Positions 7,749 through 18,300 of a stretch of 64,000 nt of DNA are shown piece by piece. A program made the translations under genes and the position numbers. Positions within the stretch are counted from its first letter, which is position 1. The number at the start of each line of letters is the position of its first letter. The stretch is from Zygosaccharomyces rouxii. Taxonomy: Eukaryota > Ascomycota > Saccharomycetes > Saccharomycetales > Saccharomycetaceae. The notes beneath the pieces are model-generated. The model ran no database searches and was not told the DNA's origin. It saw only the letters and a list, made by a program, of their open reading frames with translations. Location: assembly GCF_000026365.1 (NCBI RefSeq), contig NC_012991.1, positions 248,001 through 312,000 on the forward strand. Reading direction: 5' to 3'.

Positions 7749-10250
7749 TCAATGTTTAACACTCCTTTGTGCTAATTGCAGCGCATTCAAATAGACGGAA
7801 GTCCTTTCGTTAAGTTCGTTCAAGTACAAGTATTTTTTATTCCAATTGTCCATTGCTCTCTCGAAGTTTCTAGTACGTCGCCAGCGGGAGATCATTAGTG
7901 GTTTCACCGTGTTATGAGAATCGATAGTCCGTTGCAAGTATTCCGCAAAACTTTCTAGGACTTCTATCTTGTCCACCATATTAGTTTCCTCCGTAGAATT
8001 TTCCTGTTCACTGTAAAGATGGCTAATCGATAGTAAAGGTCTCCAATCGCTCAGGTATAGAGTTTCGAGAGTTTCAATAGGTAAATCGCCTGAGAGGACC
8101 CGTGGGCTCCAGCCGTTTTCCTCATTGGAGACAATTTCAAATTGTGCGGTGGGAACTGGCGTTAGTCGTGCCGCCCAAAAATTGACACATTGGACGAATC
8201 TTTGAGCCTCTTCGACATTTGAAGTTTGGAATTCTAATAAAGTCTTCTTTCTGTGGAGAGAAGCCGGTATGATAACCGTGAAGTTGCCCCTTTGGTCCAA
8301 ATCACCACGACGAGAGGGTTCATGGTTATTATTGACAACAACATTATCCTGTACCAAAGTCGCTAGGGATTCGTAGAGTGAACATACGAAATAGACGTCA
8401 CTAGCTTTTTTCATTCCATCTAAATCTTGCATAGAGTTCTGAGGCCCCATGCTGGGTGGATAGTGTTTGAAAACATAGATTCTTCCTTCACATACTCTAC
8501 ATCTGACATTAATCCATTTGGTATTGCCGTCAAAAAAAGCAACTGGAGACTTGTTCCCATGCAATAGAGATTTAGATTTGGATCTAGTAATCCAACGGAA
8601 AATGCCACCGGCAGAGGAGGGTATACGTGATCGTGTTGTTCTCTGTGCAGTGGATTTATTGTTAGAAGATGATGCCAGGTCACGTTCATTCATCTTTATA
8701 CCTGAATCCACGCACCATGAAGTTCCATTGCTAAAAACGAATACCTCGTCAAGTGGTTCTTTTCGATAAAGGCGCGGTAAAGGTTTATTATGATGAAATT
8801 TCCAATTTGAAGTATAATGAGGTTCTCTTCTGGCAGATGGGGATGAACTTGAGATGACGGAGGTATCGTCATCGGACGAACTGTTCTCTGTACTGTTGTT
8901 AAGTTGGCTTCTAGTAGACATCTTGGAGTTCCTCCTTCTTATTCGAATCCTAGTGTCCTTAGAATCTCTAGAGTCTCTAACATTTGTTTTATTTTCATCT
9001 TTTTTCAATAGCGGCAGAGACATATACTTGAGAGCTTCATAATAAACGCCTAATTCCTCACGAATGCCCGGTTCATGTTGGGCAAGATCAAAATTCGATT
9101 TAGAGCTCTCTTTTTCTACAGCAAATAGTGTATTTTCTGTGAATTCCTCCTTCGAGAACTTAGGTTGATTGTTCTCTGCGTTATGTAGATCAGAGTTCAG
9201 AATTAAAAGTGAGAAAAGAACGATGTGACACAAGTTGTAATGAGATCCCCAGTGGGTCGCAGGATTTGTGGTAGTCCATCGTATACTTAGTTCCTCTAAA
9301 ATTCGATCGATGGCCTGTGCTTCAGCAATAAAATATATCCTGGTGACTAATTTGTAAAGTGACAACACTAAAGAGTTCGGTAGTGGCTCTAACAGTATGA
9401 TGAATCTTTTTAAAATTCTGTGGTTTTCCTTTGTCCCCAAAAAATTGGCATATTCTGTGTGACTAATTTTTTTGTATATCCCTTGGACAATTTCAACTGC
9501 AATCCTCTGTGCCTCCTGATCTTCTGGAGTTTCTGGTGCCGCTGTTGTTCTTCCTGCAGCTGCTTTTCCTTCCTCTTCTTCTTCTTTTTCTTTCTCCAAT
9601 TTGACCTGTACAGCTTTCTTTCTTGCATCTTCCTCGATGAGCAACCTTTCCTTTTCTGCCCTTAACCTTCTCTCACGTTCTGCTGTTTTCCTGGTCATTT
9701 CATCTTGTTCCCCTGTACTTTTGGTATCCTCTACAGTTCTGTTTGCACCGTTAACCCCCGTTGATAGCCCAGCTCTGGAGGATGCTTCGGCTTCGGCTCG
9801 AGCTTCAGCTTTAGCTCGAGCCCCTTCAAACTTAACCTGCAATTCAGCTTCAGCTCTTACTCTTTCCTGAGTCATTGTATCTTCTTCTGCTTGATTCTCT
9901 GCCCATAGAATCGTTTGTCTTTTAGCTCTTGTTCTATAGTGCTCTTCAACGTTCCTCTCATTTCGCAAAGGCTGACTCTGTATACCTAGACCAAGATTTG
10001 CATGCCAGTCCTCATGTGGCGTATTAACTTCACTAGAGTCATTATCCTCATTTTGAATAATCAAATGTATGTTTTGCATTTTGGGTGATACTATCATGCG
10101 AGGGCTAGCTGTGGCTACTTGTGTAAGAGGCGGGAGTGATGAAATTTCTGAGGAATCGTCCTCTTCTCTCTCCTCTTCTTCTTCAAACTCCCCAGGTGAC
10201 TCTTGGAAGTCTAAGCTAGTCCCAATATTTTGAGATGAAAGATTATTCAT
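7749..10250 (-). CDS. YEL1: Sec7-domain Arf guanine-nucleotide exchange factor Yel1
   Basis: 833 residues from the first ATG at 10250; the frame is open further upstream only from a TTG. S. cerevisiae Yel1 is about 690 aa. Residues 1-100 are acidic and disordered; 110-235 are an Ala/Glu/Arg-rich, probably helical low-complexity stretch; 240-380 are a divergent Sec7 domain with the segment IAEAQAIDRILEEL, whose Glu (about residue 310) matches the catalytic glutamic finger, and LLILNSDLHNA. A PH-like region follows (about 580-730). Yel1 activates Arf3 at the bud neck and tip in polarised growth. It lies two genes from SKT5, in YBL060-YBL061 order. Confidence 0.9.
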   Translation of the reverse strand: MNNLSSQNIGTSLDFQESPGEFEEEEEREEDDSSEISSLPPLTQVATASPRMIVSPKMQNIHLIIQNEDNDSSEVNTPHEDWHANLGLGIQSQPLRNERNVEEHYRTRAKRQTILWAENQAEEDTMTQERVRAEAELQVKFEGARAKAEARAEAEASSRAGLSTGVNGANRTVEDTKSTGEQDEMTRKTAERERRLRAEKERLLIEEDARKKAVQVKLEKEKEEEEEGKAAAGRTTAAPETPEDQEAQRIAVEIVQGIYKKISHTEYANFLGTKENHRILKRFIILLEPLPNSLVLSLYKLVTRIYFIAEAQAIDRILEELSIRWTTTNPATHWGSHYNLCHIVLFSLLILNSDLHNAENNQPKFSKEEFTENTLFAVEKESSKSNFDLAQHEPGIREELGVYYEALKYMSLPLLKKDENKTNVRDSRDSKDTRIRIRRRNSKMSTRSQLNNSTENSSSDDDTSVISSSSPSARREPHYTSNWKFHHNKPLPRLYRKEPLDEVFVFSNGTSWCVDSGIKMNERDLASSSNNKSTAQRTTRSRIPSSAGGIFRWITRSKSKSLLHGNKSPVAFFDGNTKWINVRCRVCEGRIYVFKHYPPSMGPQNSMQDLDGMKKASDVYFVCSLYESLATLVQDNVVVNNNHEPSRRGDLDQRGNFTVIIPASLHRKKTLLEFQTSNVEEAQRFVQCVNFWAARLTPVPTAQFEIVSNEENGWSPRVLSGDLPIETLETLYLSDWRPLLSISHLYSEQENSTEETNMVDKIEVLESFAEYLQRTIDSHNTVKPLMISRWRRTRNFERAMDNWNKKYLYLNELNERTSVYLNALQLAQRSVKH

Positions 10251-11229
10251 CCTTATTATGAACCTCTTCTTCTTTTTGTTTGTTTGTTGCAGTAAAAGAA
10301 GGTTACCTTCAAAAGTTGATTCATTAGTACTAGCTATGAGATCATACAGACGACCCAAAACAAAGACGCCAGGGAATCATGAATAATCAGTCTATGAATA
10401 CTACATTTCGTCAAGATGAATATTGAAATTTAAAAGTGTCAACTTCTTGCAACTCCGTAGTGTGGGTTTCGATGTACGATTTACGGTGATTTACGCCTTG
10501 GTAGTCAGTAGAACACGCCAAGAAACTGTGATGAGCAATGACAACGCATAGACATAACAACGGAAGACATTTCTGGCGCCTTACGAGCCGTTTTCGTTGT
10601 CCAAGTGAGACTTGTTTCAGATTTTACTCCGAGCCTCCATTAGAAACGAAGAGAGGACAGAAAAGAGAGGAGGCTTTTAAACCGGTAGTAAAGTAGTCTC
10701 TAGTTGCATTCCATACATTAAAATGAAGGGAGAATTGAAACATAAAGCAGTATTCCATTTCAGGTGGTATGCCTCTATCACGTGACTCTTATTTTAACAA
10801 AAGGAATACATAGAAATCGTATATGCCCAAAAAGACGACATGAAAACGGGTGCATTGGATCAGTAAATGTCCTCTTCCAATACTAGTTAGTTATTGGATA
10901 CCCTTCTCATCATACGACACGTGCTTTTCACGTGCATCTTATGTAATAACATCTTTCGTATACAGTGATTTGCTGAACTTCACGCTGAAGACCATATGGT
11001 CTCCCCTAATAAGAGGTTATCCAATCTCACCAACTACTGTACCTATTTGATTTCGCAACTCTCAAGGTTTCTGTAGATGCCTTTACTATGTAGATTCGCT
11101 GGGTTGTTATTGAAAACTTTGTTTACGCGTCGCGTTATTTCCGAAACAAGACGAAGCAATGGGACAAAACATCGCAGATTCAAACTAGAGCCATTCCATC
11201 AAAGATCTAAGTTGAATTCAAAGTAAAAG
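10251..11229. other. Divergent promoter region YEL1/RAD51
   Basis: About 980 bp with no credible gene. It contains CACGTG at 10779, 10918 and 10929 and an MCB element at 11125 near RAD51. A 66-codon ORF at 10850-11050 has no recognisable features. Confidence 0.6.
11125..11138 (+). promoter_or_regulatory. MCB element in the RAD51 promoter
   Basis: ACGCGT at 11125-11130, the MBF binding core, continues into CGCGTTAT, about 100 bp upstream of the RAD51 ATG. RAD51 is G1/S-regulated in S. cerevisiae, so MBF control is a reasonable inference. Confidence 0.6.
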
Positions 11230-12528
11230 ATGTCTCAAGTCCACCCATTACAGCTCCAACACCAACAGTTGCACGAACAAGCCCTCCAAGAATCAGCAAA
11301 CGCTGCTTCCCTTCTATCAACAGCTCCTTTAGATCCTTCCTCGATGCCTCAGTCCCAGATTGACAGTTTAAACCGTCAGAGTGTAGAACCAAGTGGTGGT
11401 GTGGAAAGCCTAGCAAAGGATTCAGGTGCTACGGTTAATGCCAGCAATACTAACGGTACTGCTTCTGCAAATGGGAATCCAAGCATAGCAGCCGAACCAG
11501 ATTCTTTGCCACCAGGAGCTCAAGATGAACAAGATATGGAAGACGATATGGCACTAGCGTCATTCGTACCTTTAGAAAAGTTGCAGGTCAACGGTATTAC
11601 TACCTCAGATCTTAAGAAACTACGTGAATTTGGATTACATACCGCTGAAGCCGTAGCATACGCTCCTAGAAAGCAACTAATGGAAATCAAGGGTATATCT
11701 GAAGCGAAAGCTGATCGTCTACTAAATGAGGCCGCTAGACTAGTACCCATGGGATTTGTTACTGCGGCAGATTTCCATCTGCGCCGTTCTGAAATGATTT
11801 GTCTTACAACAGGTTCTAAAAATTTGGATACCCTATTAGGTGGTGGTATGGAAACTGGATCGATTACTGAACTCTTTGGTGAATTCAGAACTGGTAAATC
11901 TCAGTTGTGTCATACTTTAGCAGTGACATGTCAGATACCTCTGGACGTTGGTGGAGGTGAAGGTAAATGCCTTTACATCGATACTGAAGGTACATTTAGA
12001 CCGGTGCGATTGGTTTCCATCGCTCAACGGTTTGGGTTAGATCCCGATGATGCGCTTAACAACGTTGCGTATGCAAGAGCTTACAATGCAGACCATCAAA
12101 TACGACTACTTGACGCTGCGGCTCAGATGATGAGCGAATCGAGATTTTCACTCGTGGTTGTGGATTCCGTAATGGCACTTTACAGGACAGATTTTTCAGG
12201 TAGAGGTGAGTTGAGTGCGCGTCAAATGCATTTAGCCAAATTTATGAGAGCGTTACAAAGGTTAGCGGACCAATTCGGTGTCGCTGTTGTAGTGACAAAT
12301 CAAGTTGTAGCACAGGTGGACGGTGGTATGAGTTTCAATCCTGATCCAAAAAAACCAATCGGTGGTAATATTATGGCGCATTCTTCAACAACGAGATTAG
12401 GTTTTAGAAAGGGTAAAGGTTGTCAAAGATTGTGCAAAGTGGTAGACTCACCATGCTTACCAGAAGCTGATTGCATATTTGCCATCTACGAGGACGGTGT
12501 AGGTGATCCAAGAGAAGAAGATGAATAA
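11230..12528 (+). CDS. RAD51: Rad51 recombinase
   Basis: 432 residues, against 400 in S. cerevisiae; the excess is in the low-complexity N-terminus (residues 1-95, rich in Gln, Ala, Ser and Asn). An HhH-like N-terminal domain ([15 protein letters not shown]) precedes the RecA core, with Walker A GEFRTGKS at 217-224 and Walker B LVVVD ending at Asp 312, and the [18 protein letters not shown] loop region. It forms ATP-dependent filaments on single-stranded DNA for homology search and strand exchange in double-strand break repair and meiosis. Position between PUP3 and SHC1/SKT5 matches YER095W. Confidence 0.98.
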   Translation: MSQVHPLQLQHQQLHEQALQESANAASLLSTAPLDPSSMPQSQIDSLNRQSVEPSGGVESLAKDSGATVNASNTNGTASANGNPSIAAEPDSLPPGAQDEQDMEDDMALASFVPLEKLQVNGITTSDLKKLREFGLHTAEAVAYAPRKQLMEIKGISEAKADRLLNEAARLVPMGFVTAADFHLRRSEMICLTTGSKNLDTLLGGGMETGSITELFGEFRTGKSQLCHTLAVTCQIPLDVGGGEGKCLYIDTEGTFRPVRLVSIAQRFGLDPDDALNNVAYARAYNADHQIRLLDAAAQMMSESRFSLVVVDSVMALYRTDFSGRGELSARQMHLAKFMRALQRLADQFGVAVVVTNQVVAQVDGGMSFNPDPKKPIGGNIMAHSSTTRLGFRKGKGCQRLCKVVDSPCLPEADCIFAIYEDGVGDPREEDE

Positions 12529-12859
12529 TTTATATAAGACGCAGTGCGTAAATATCTCGACCATAAATTGATCAATTCTTACCGGTGAAAAACTTACAGG
12601 AATCTACCGAATATGTGGACTACAATGCTACAGCTCAATTCTTGTCAAAAATTGCCCGTATGCCTCCAGTATCCGCGGAAGTTAGTTATACTTTTTTCGT
12701 CTAATTTCATCGCCGTGTTGCTAATTACGTGTCGCGTTATGGCGCATGTTTCTAAATTCATCTTTTGTGAAGTGGAAATCTGGAGAACACTAGAACTTAA
12801 AACTTAGACTTTAAAATTTAATCAATAAGCCCTGTGGAAGAAGTTCGTTTGTAGTCCTG
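12529..12859. other. Intergenic region RAD51-SKT5
   Basis: 331 bp holding the RAD51 3' region and the SKT5 promoter. GTCGCGTTAT at 12731-12740 repeats the 10 bp found beside the RAD51 MCB at 11129. No gene seen. Confidence 0.5.
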
Positions 12860-14905
12860 ATGAGTTCTGCTGCCGCTGCTGCTTCTGCTTCTGCCACTCA
12901 AGCCCCTACTGGAGCGGGAGCAATGCATCCATACAAGAGACATTTCCTCAAATCTCAAAGTTATGTGTTTGAAGATCTGAAGGACACACCATCCGCTACA
13001 AATTCGAATGATGATTTTTTGAGTGCTAAGCATTCACCATCACCGGTACTAGAAGCTTCAGATCCACCCGCTGCAAAATCACCATCTCCACCTTCACCGC
13101 AGTTCCAATCATATGACAATACAAAATGGTTACAGACGGTAGGACCACCACCCAGGCCAACTAATACTAGACAGCCTTCATCTCTATCACTTGGCTCATC
13201 TGATGAAATTCAAGGGTTTATCTCAAGTCCTTCAGATAGTTCGAGTCAATTTCACGGTAGCGCTGGTGGCACTGGTGCTGGTGGATTTCACAAGAATAAA
13301 TCTCTGTCCGTGGACCTTTCTCATCTTTATATGGTTAATGGTAGCCTTGATACCCAACTGACATCAACGAACGAGTCTGCTGCTGATATGTCACATCAAC
13401 TGGTGAGTCGTTACTTGGGTCCTGGAAGTAATGCTTCATTAGTATCACGTTTAAAGACCATTGAAATGTACAGACAAAATGTTAAGAAGTCGAAAGATGC
13501 TACCGTTCTGTTTAATTATGCGCAATACATGTTACAAACTGCGCTAACTATGGAATCTTCAAACACTTTGGTGGGAAGTAATAGTGATGGTGAAAGTATG
13601 ACGCAAGCTCAATTAAAGAAAAAATTTCTAAAGGAGGGCCAACACTATTTGAAAAAACTAAGTGCCAAAGGTTATTCAGATGCTCAGTATTTGCTAGGTG
13701 ATGCTTATGCTTCAGGTGCATTTGGTAAAGTGGAAAATAGAGAGGCATTCACATTATTTCAAGCGGCTGCCAAACATGGTCATGTAGAGAGTGCTTATAG
13801 AACGGCGCATTGTTTTGAAGAGGGTTTAGGTACTACAAGAGATGCCAGAAAGGCATTAGATTTTCTTAAATTTTCTGCAAGTAGAAACCATCCATCTGCA
13901 ATGTACAAATTGGGACTTTATTCTTTTTACGGTCGTATGGGCTTGGGAACTGATGTTAATACAAAGCAAAATGGTATTAAATGGTTATCTCGTGCCTCTG
14001 CTAGAGCTAATGATTTAACTTGCGCCGCACCCTATGAATTGGCCAAAATTTATCAGAAGGGATTTCTGGATATCGTTATTCCCGATGAGAAATATTCCAT
14101 GGAATTATACATTCAAGCAGCATCTCTTGGCCATGTGCCTTCGTCTACTTTACTGGGTCAAATTTATGAAACTGGTAATGAAGTGGTACCACAAGATACA
14201 AGCCTTTCAATTCATTACTATACACAAGCTGCTCTAAGAGGTGATCCAGTAGCAATGCTTGCTCTATGTGCTTGGTATTTATTAGGTGCTGAGCCAGCGT
14301 TTGAAAAAGATGAAAATGAAGCTTTCCAATGGGCATTGAAAGCTGCAACAGCAGGATATCCAAAAGCACAGTTTACTTTAGGGTATTTTTATGAAAAGGG
14401 TAAAGGTTGTGAACCTAATGAAGCATATGCATTGAAATGGTATGAAAAAGCTGCACAAAATAAGGATAATCGTGCTATAAGTAAATTAAAATCAATGGGT
14501 CAAGAGGATAGATTAACTGTTAACAAAAAGAAAAATCATAGAAAATCAAGAAGTATTAACACTATTGGTCTGTTTAAAAATTTGGATAGTGATAATGGAT
14601 CTACTTATTCCATGAGAAATTCTTCCAGTCCAGGCTTATTTACTAATAGTACTTCTCAACGAGAATTATCAAATAGTGGTGAAAGTGGATTTAAAGTGTT
14701 AAGTGATCCACCTACTTCGACAGCTGGGGTGGGTGCTCATAGAAATACGCAGAGCGTACCTTCACAACCATCTTCATCCCAAGGTAAAAAGTCTGAGATA
14801 AATAGGTTTCAAACTCAACCTGCCGCCCTATCTTTACCGAAGGCTAATAACACACCTGCGGATAATGATAAGGATAGAAAGAAAAAAGACTGCATTGTAA
14901 TGTAA
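12860..14905 (+). CDS. SKT5: Chitin synthase III activator, Skt5/Shc1 family
   Basis: 681 residues. The N-terminal 190 and C-terminal 140 residues are Ser/Pro/Asn-rich; between them (about 210-560) lies a run of Sel1-like repeats, such as AQYLLGDAYASGAFG, AMYKLGLYSFYG and AQFTLGYFYEKGKG. It ends in CIVM, a CAAX prenylation box. Skt5/Chs4 is farnesylated and brings Chs3 to the bud neck; Shc1 is its sporulation-specific ohnolog (YER096W). One gene here stands for both SKT5/YBL061C and SHC1/YER096W. It is convergent with KIP1. Confidence 0.93.
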   Translation: MSSAAAAASASATQAPTGAGAMHPYKRHFLKSQSYVFEDLKDTPSATNSNDDFLSAKHSPSPVLEASDPPAAKSPSPPSPQFQSYDNTKWLQTVGPPPRPTNTRQPSSLSLGSSDEIQGFISSPSDSSSQFHGSAGGTGAGGFHKNKSLSVDLSHLYMVNGSLDTQLTSTNESAADMSHQLVSRYLGPGSNASLVSRLKTIEMYRQNVKKSKDATVLFNYAQYMLQTALTMESSNTLVGSNSDGESMTQAQLKKKFLKEGQHYLKKLSAKGYSDAQYLLGDAYASGAFGKVENREAFTLFQAAAKHGHVESAYRTAHCFEEGLGTTRDARKALDFLKFSASRNHPSAMYKLGLYSFYGRMGLGTDVNTKQNGIKWLSRASARANDLTCAAPYELAKIYQKGFLDIVIPDEKYSMELYIQAASLGHVPSSTLLGQIYETGNEVVPQDTSLSIHYYTQAALRGDPVAMLALCAWYLLGAEPAFEKDENEAFQWALKAATAGYPKAQFTLGYFYEKGKGCEPNEAYALKWYEKAAQNKDNRAISKLKSMGQEDRLTVNKKKNHRKSRSINTIGLFKNLDSDNGSTYSMRNSSSPGLFTNSTSQRELSNSGESGFKVLSDPPTSTAGVGAHRNTQSVPSQPSSSQGKKSEINRFQTQPAALSLPKANNTPADNDKDRKKKDCIVM

Positions 14906-15392
14906 TTTAAATCTAGATGAAGATCCCAAACTAATCAAGCAAGAACCAAAAAAAAAAAAAAAATCATACCATTGGTGGCTGTTTTCTGATCATAATTTTT
15001 ACTTTTTTCCCATGATCCTGGAATCGAGGATCGAATGAAACTGTGCCTATTTCATTTTTGTTGTCATTATTTTTATTTTACTTTCTCTTTTTTTCTCATA
15101 ATATGATAGATATATTGCTTATCCAATTGTGCAAGTGGAACGACAGAACAATGGCGTTTATAAAAAGGAAGATTGATTCCGTTTTGTTTTTTGTTTTTTC
15201 TTATCATTATTAATATTAATTTAATGGACTAATCGTACCCGCTTTGAAGCACAGGAGGTATTAAAGTATACAAGGCACAACGAGGTTTATACCCTCGATG
15301 GCAATTTTTTCTTTCCCTACGTAGGTGGATAGAATTCCGGACGTTATTCTAATTAAGATTTATATATATGCTCTTACATAATGATTGCATTA
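14906..15392. other. Convergent intergenic region SKT5/KIP1
   Basis: 487 bp, AT-rich, with A13- and T-rich tracts and TATA-like runs near 15361, consistent with two 3'UTRs and polyadenylation signals. No gene seen. Confidence 0.5.
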
Positions 15393-18300
15393 TCAAATCT
15401 CATTCCTACTGTTACAAATTTTCTTACCAGTTCGACTATCGCCTATATTTTCCTTGTCATTCCTATTTGGAGGTTCTAAAGTAAATCTCCTTTTTAAATT
15501 ATTTGGACCAAAACCGCCTACGGTGAGATTTTTCTTGTTTTCTATTGGTAAAGTGTGTGATCTTTTGGCACTGGAATTGATACTCTTGGGTACCAATACT
15601 TTTGGTAGAGGTTGGTCAGGAACGGGCATTGGAGTACTGGGACTGTAAACCAAATTTTGGGTCAATGGGTCCTCATTCTGCCAAGTTTCACCTTTTGGAA
15701 GATCATTGTTGTTCCTGTAAACGTTATAATCGCCGGGGCTCTCTAACTGCGGTAATTCTCTTGTTATTTTGTTGTCCACATCAATTTTGATCTTGGGCTT
15801 ATTCACTTCTGAAAGATACTCATTAGTTCCATCAAGTCCAGATATTACCGAATTCACATTATTACAATGAGAAGAAAGTATGTTTGCTTGCTCTTTGAAG
15901 TGTTGTGGTGCTTCTTCCCTGCACACATCACTTATGTAGTTGGATAAATTCTCCAAATTTAGTAGTGCCGCCTTTAGTTGGGACTCGTCTCGTTCTACGC
16001 TCCTTTGGATTTTTTGGCGAGTTTCACTAACAATACTTTTCACTTCGTTACCCAGAGATTCTGCTCCCCATGATATTTGAGAATTGAGATTTTTCAGCAA
16101 TTGCAACAGGTTTCTGGAAGATCTTTCATTGCAATATTTGGATAATTTATCCAAAAATTCCTGGAAGGAGTGTTTTACGGAACGATATTTCACAAGTTGA
16201 TCCAATTTCTCTGTTTTTTGCTGACCCAATAAGGCATATTCCTTTTTGAACGATTGTAGTGATTTATCGATAGAGGTTAAAGAGTCAGAGCTTTGTCTGT
16301 TTATACCGCCAACACCTGAGAGGTACTCGGTATGCATCTGCTCCTTGGTTCTTGCCAACACGACGGATGATTTTTCAAACATTTGGTCATCCAAACTCTT
16401 GTGACGCCTCTCAGAGTTCCTCAGAGCCTTGAACGTCTCTTGTAAAATCTCATCCCTTTCTTTGATTAAATGGTGTTTGAAATAAGATTGTAAAGATTCC
16501 AATTGTTCATTTGACTCTTTCAAAGCCTGTGATTTTTTCAATAGCTCGTTTTCCAAAAATTGAAGGCGTTCTCTTTCTTTATGCACTAGAGCCAGAGCGT
16601 CGTCAGTGTATTGGTCACCATATCTTCTCAATTCACCCATCTCTGATATAGATGTTTTTTTTAGCTGATTCCAAATTGTCTCCAACGAGTTCTCTAGCTT
16701 TTCAACGTATTCATATAGTTGATTTCCGCAATTTTCTATGATGTTCTTATGTGTATAGTAAATGGCTTCAGTTTCTTTCTTCCAAGGTTTACGAATATTT
16801 TGTAGAGTAACATTCAAAGAATTATGCATTGCCTGGATTTGTTCGAGAGAGTCTGTAATCTCAAGAGATAATAGGTCATCCCTAGAATGATTGATTCTTG
16901 AAAGGGCATTTCTTTCAAAATCTAAGAGCATGCTGGAAGAAAAACGCTCGAAATCAGATATTCGTACTTCTAAATCTGCTTTCAAGCTGGTCAATTGTTC
17001 CGAACGCTCTGCTATGGTTGTCAGTATCTTAGAAATTAATCCAGCATTATCAAGCGCGCTTGTAGACATTTCGTTACGCTCTACCCTGAGCGATTCTATC
17101 AATGATATATTGTCTGAATGGATTTGATCAATCTGGGCTGCATGTTCTTTACAAGTTGTGTGATACTTTTCGAATGTCTCTAGCATAAATTTCTTTTGAA
17201 TCCTTAGTGTATCGCAGACCTTTTGAGACTCTTGGAATTGTCTATGTGCTTCTTTGCTTAATTTTGTTTGTTCCACATATTTCTCCTTGAATCTTTTAAT
17301 CTGTTCCCCCATATTTTGTATGACCACTTTTTGTTCCTCTACCAATAAACTATTGCTCTCATAAAGATCATACTGCTCTTGCGTAATATACATACCCTCT
17401 CTCTGTCGTGATGCCTTCAACTCTTGTCTCAACCGTTCTATCTCATAAATATATTCCATGATGCATGAATCTTTTGACAAGGATTGGTTTACTTGAGGAG
17501 TGTTTTTAATGGATTTTGCCCTTGTCGCATACTCTAGCGTGCTTACAGTCTCATCCATTGATATTCGAGCCGGTGAAATCGTTGCGATAATACACGTCTT
17601 GGTTTTGCCGCCCAGTGAATCTTGTAAAAGCCGTGTCAATTTAGAACCTCTGTAGGGAATATGAGAGGAGTGTTCCACCAATGCATTAATTACTCTTCCT
17701 AGTGTCAAAAGTGACTTGTTGATTAAACCTGCCTCTTGAGCCCTCATATTTTCGGCACCTGATCTATTTATGTTCTCACTTCCGGCCAAATCCACTAAAT
17801 TCAATTTACCAATTTTCACGTATTGTTCTCCACTAACTGGATCCGTTCTAGCGACATGTGTTACAATAGTGAAAATAGTATGTGATCTGGAAGACAGATC
17901 GTTGCATTTGGTAGCCGCTACTTTTCTTTTCAAAGATCCCTTAGTCAACAGTTGTAAGCCTTCGTAAGCTGATTTGATATACCTTTCCTCCATACCTTTG
18001 ACTGTTATTGAAGATGATGAGGAGGAGGAAGAGGTTGAACTATTACTCGCTGAAGAAGAAACGGTAGCTCCTGATAACGTTGGTGCTCTTACCTTGGATT
18101 TGTTCATTTTAACCTGACTCATACCATTGCTAGCACCATGAGCGTTGGAATTGTTGTTATCAAATATTCTAATGTTGTCTTCATCACTATCGTTATCTGC
18201 TAATAAATCCTTTAATCTTTCGTTGTACAATTCGAGGAACGAGATTTTGACAGAATGCTCTGTAGTTTCTTTTGACAATTGTTTAAACAAATTAACAAGA

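Noticed and set aside
10850..11050. 66-codon ORF in the YEL1/RAD51 divergent region
   Set aside because: No ordered-protein features, no family resemblance, spans probable promoter elements.
12613..12807. 64-codon ORF between RAD51 and SKT5
   Set aside because: Low-quality composition, overlaps the SKT5 promoter, no counterpart known between these genes.
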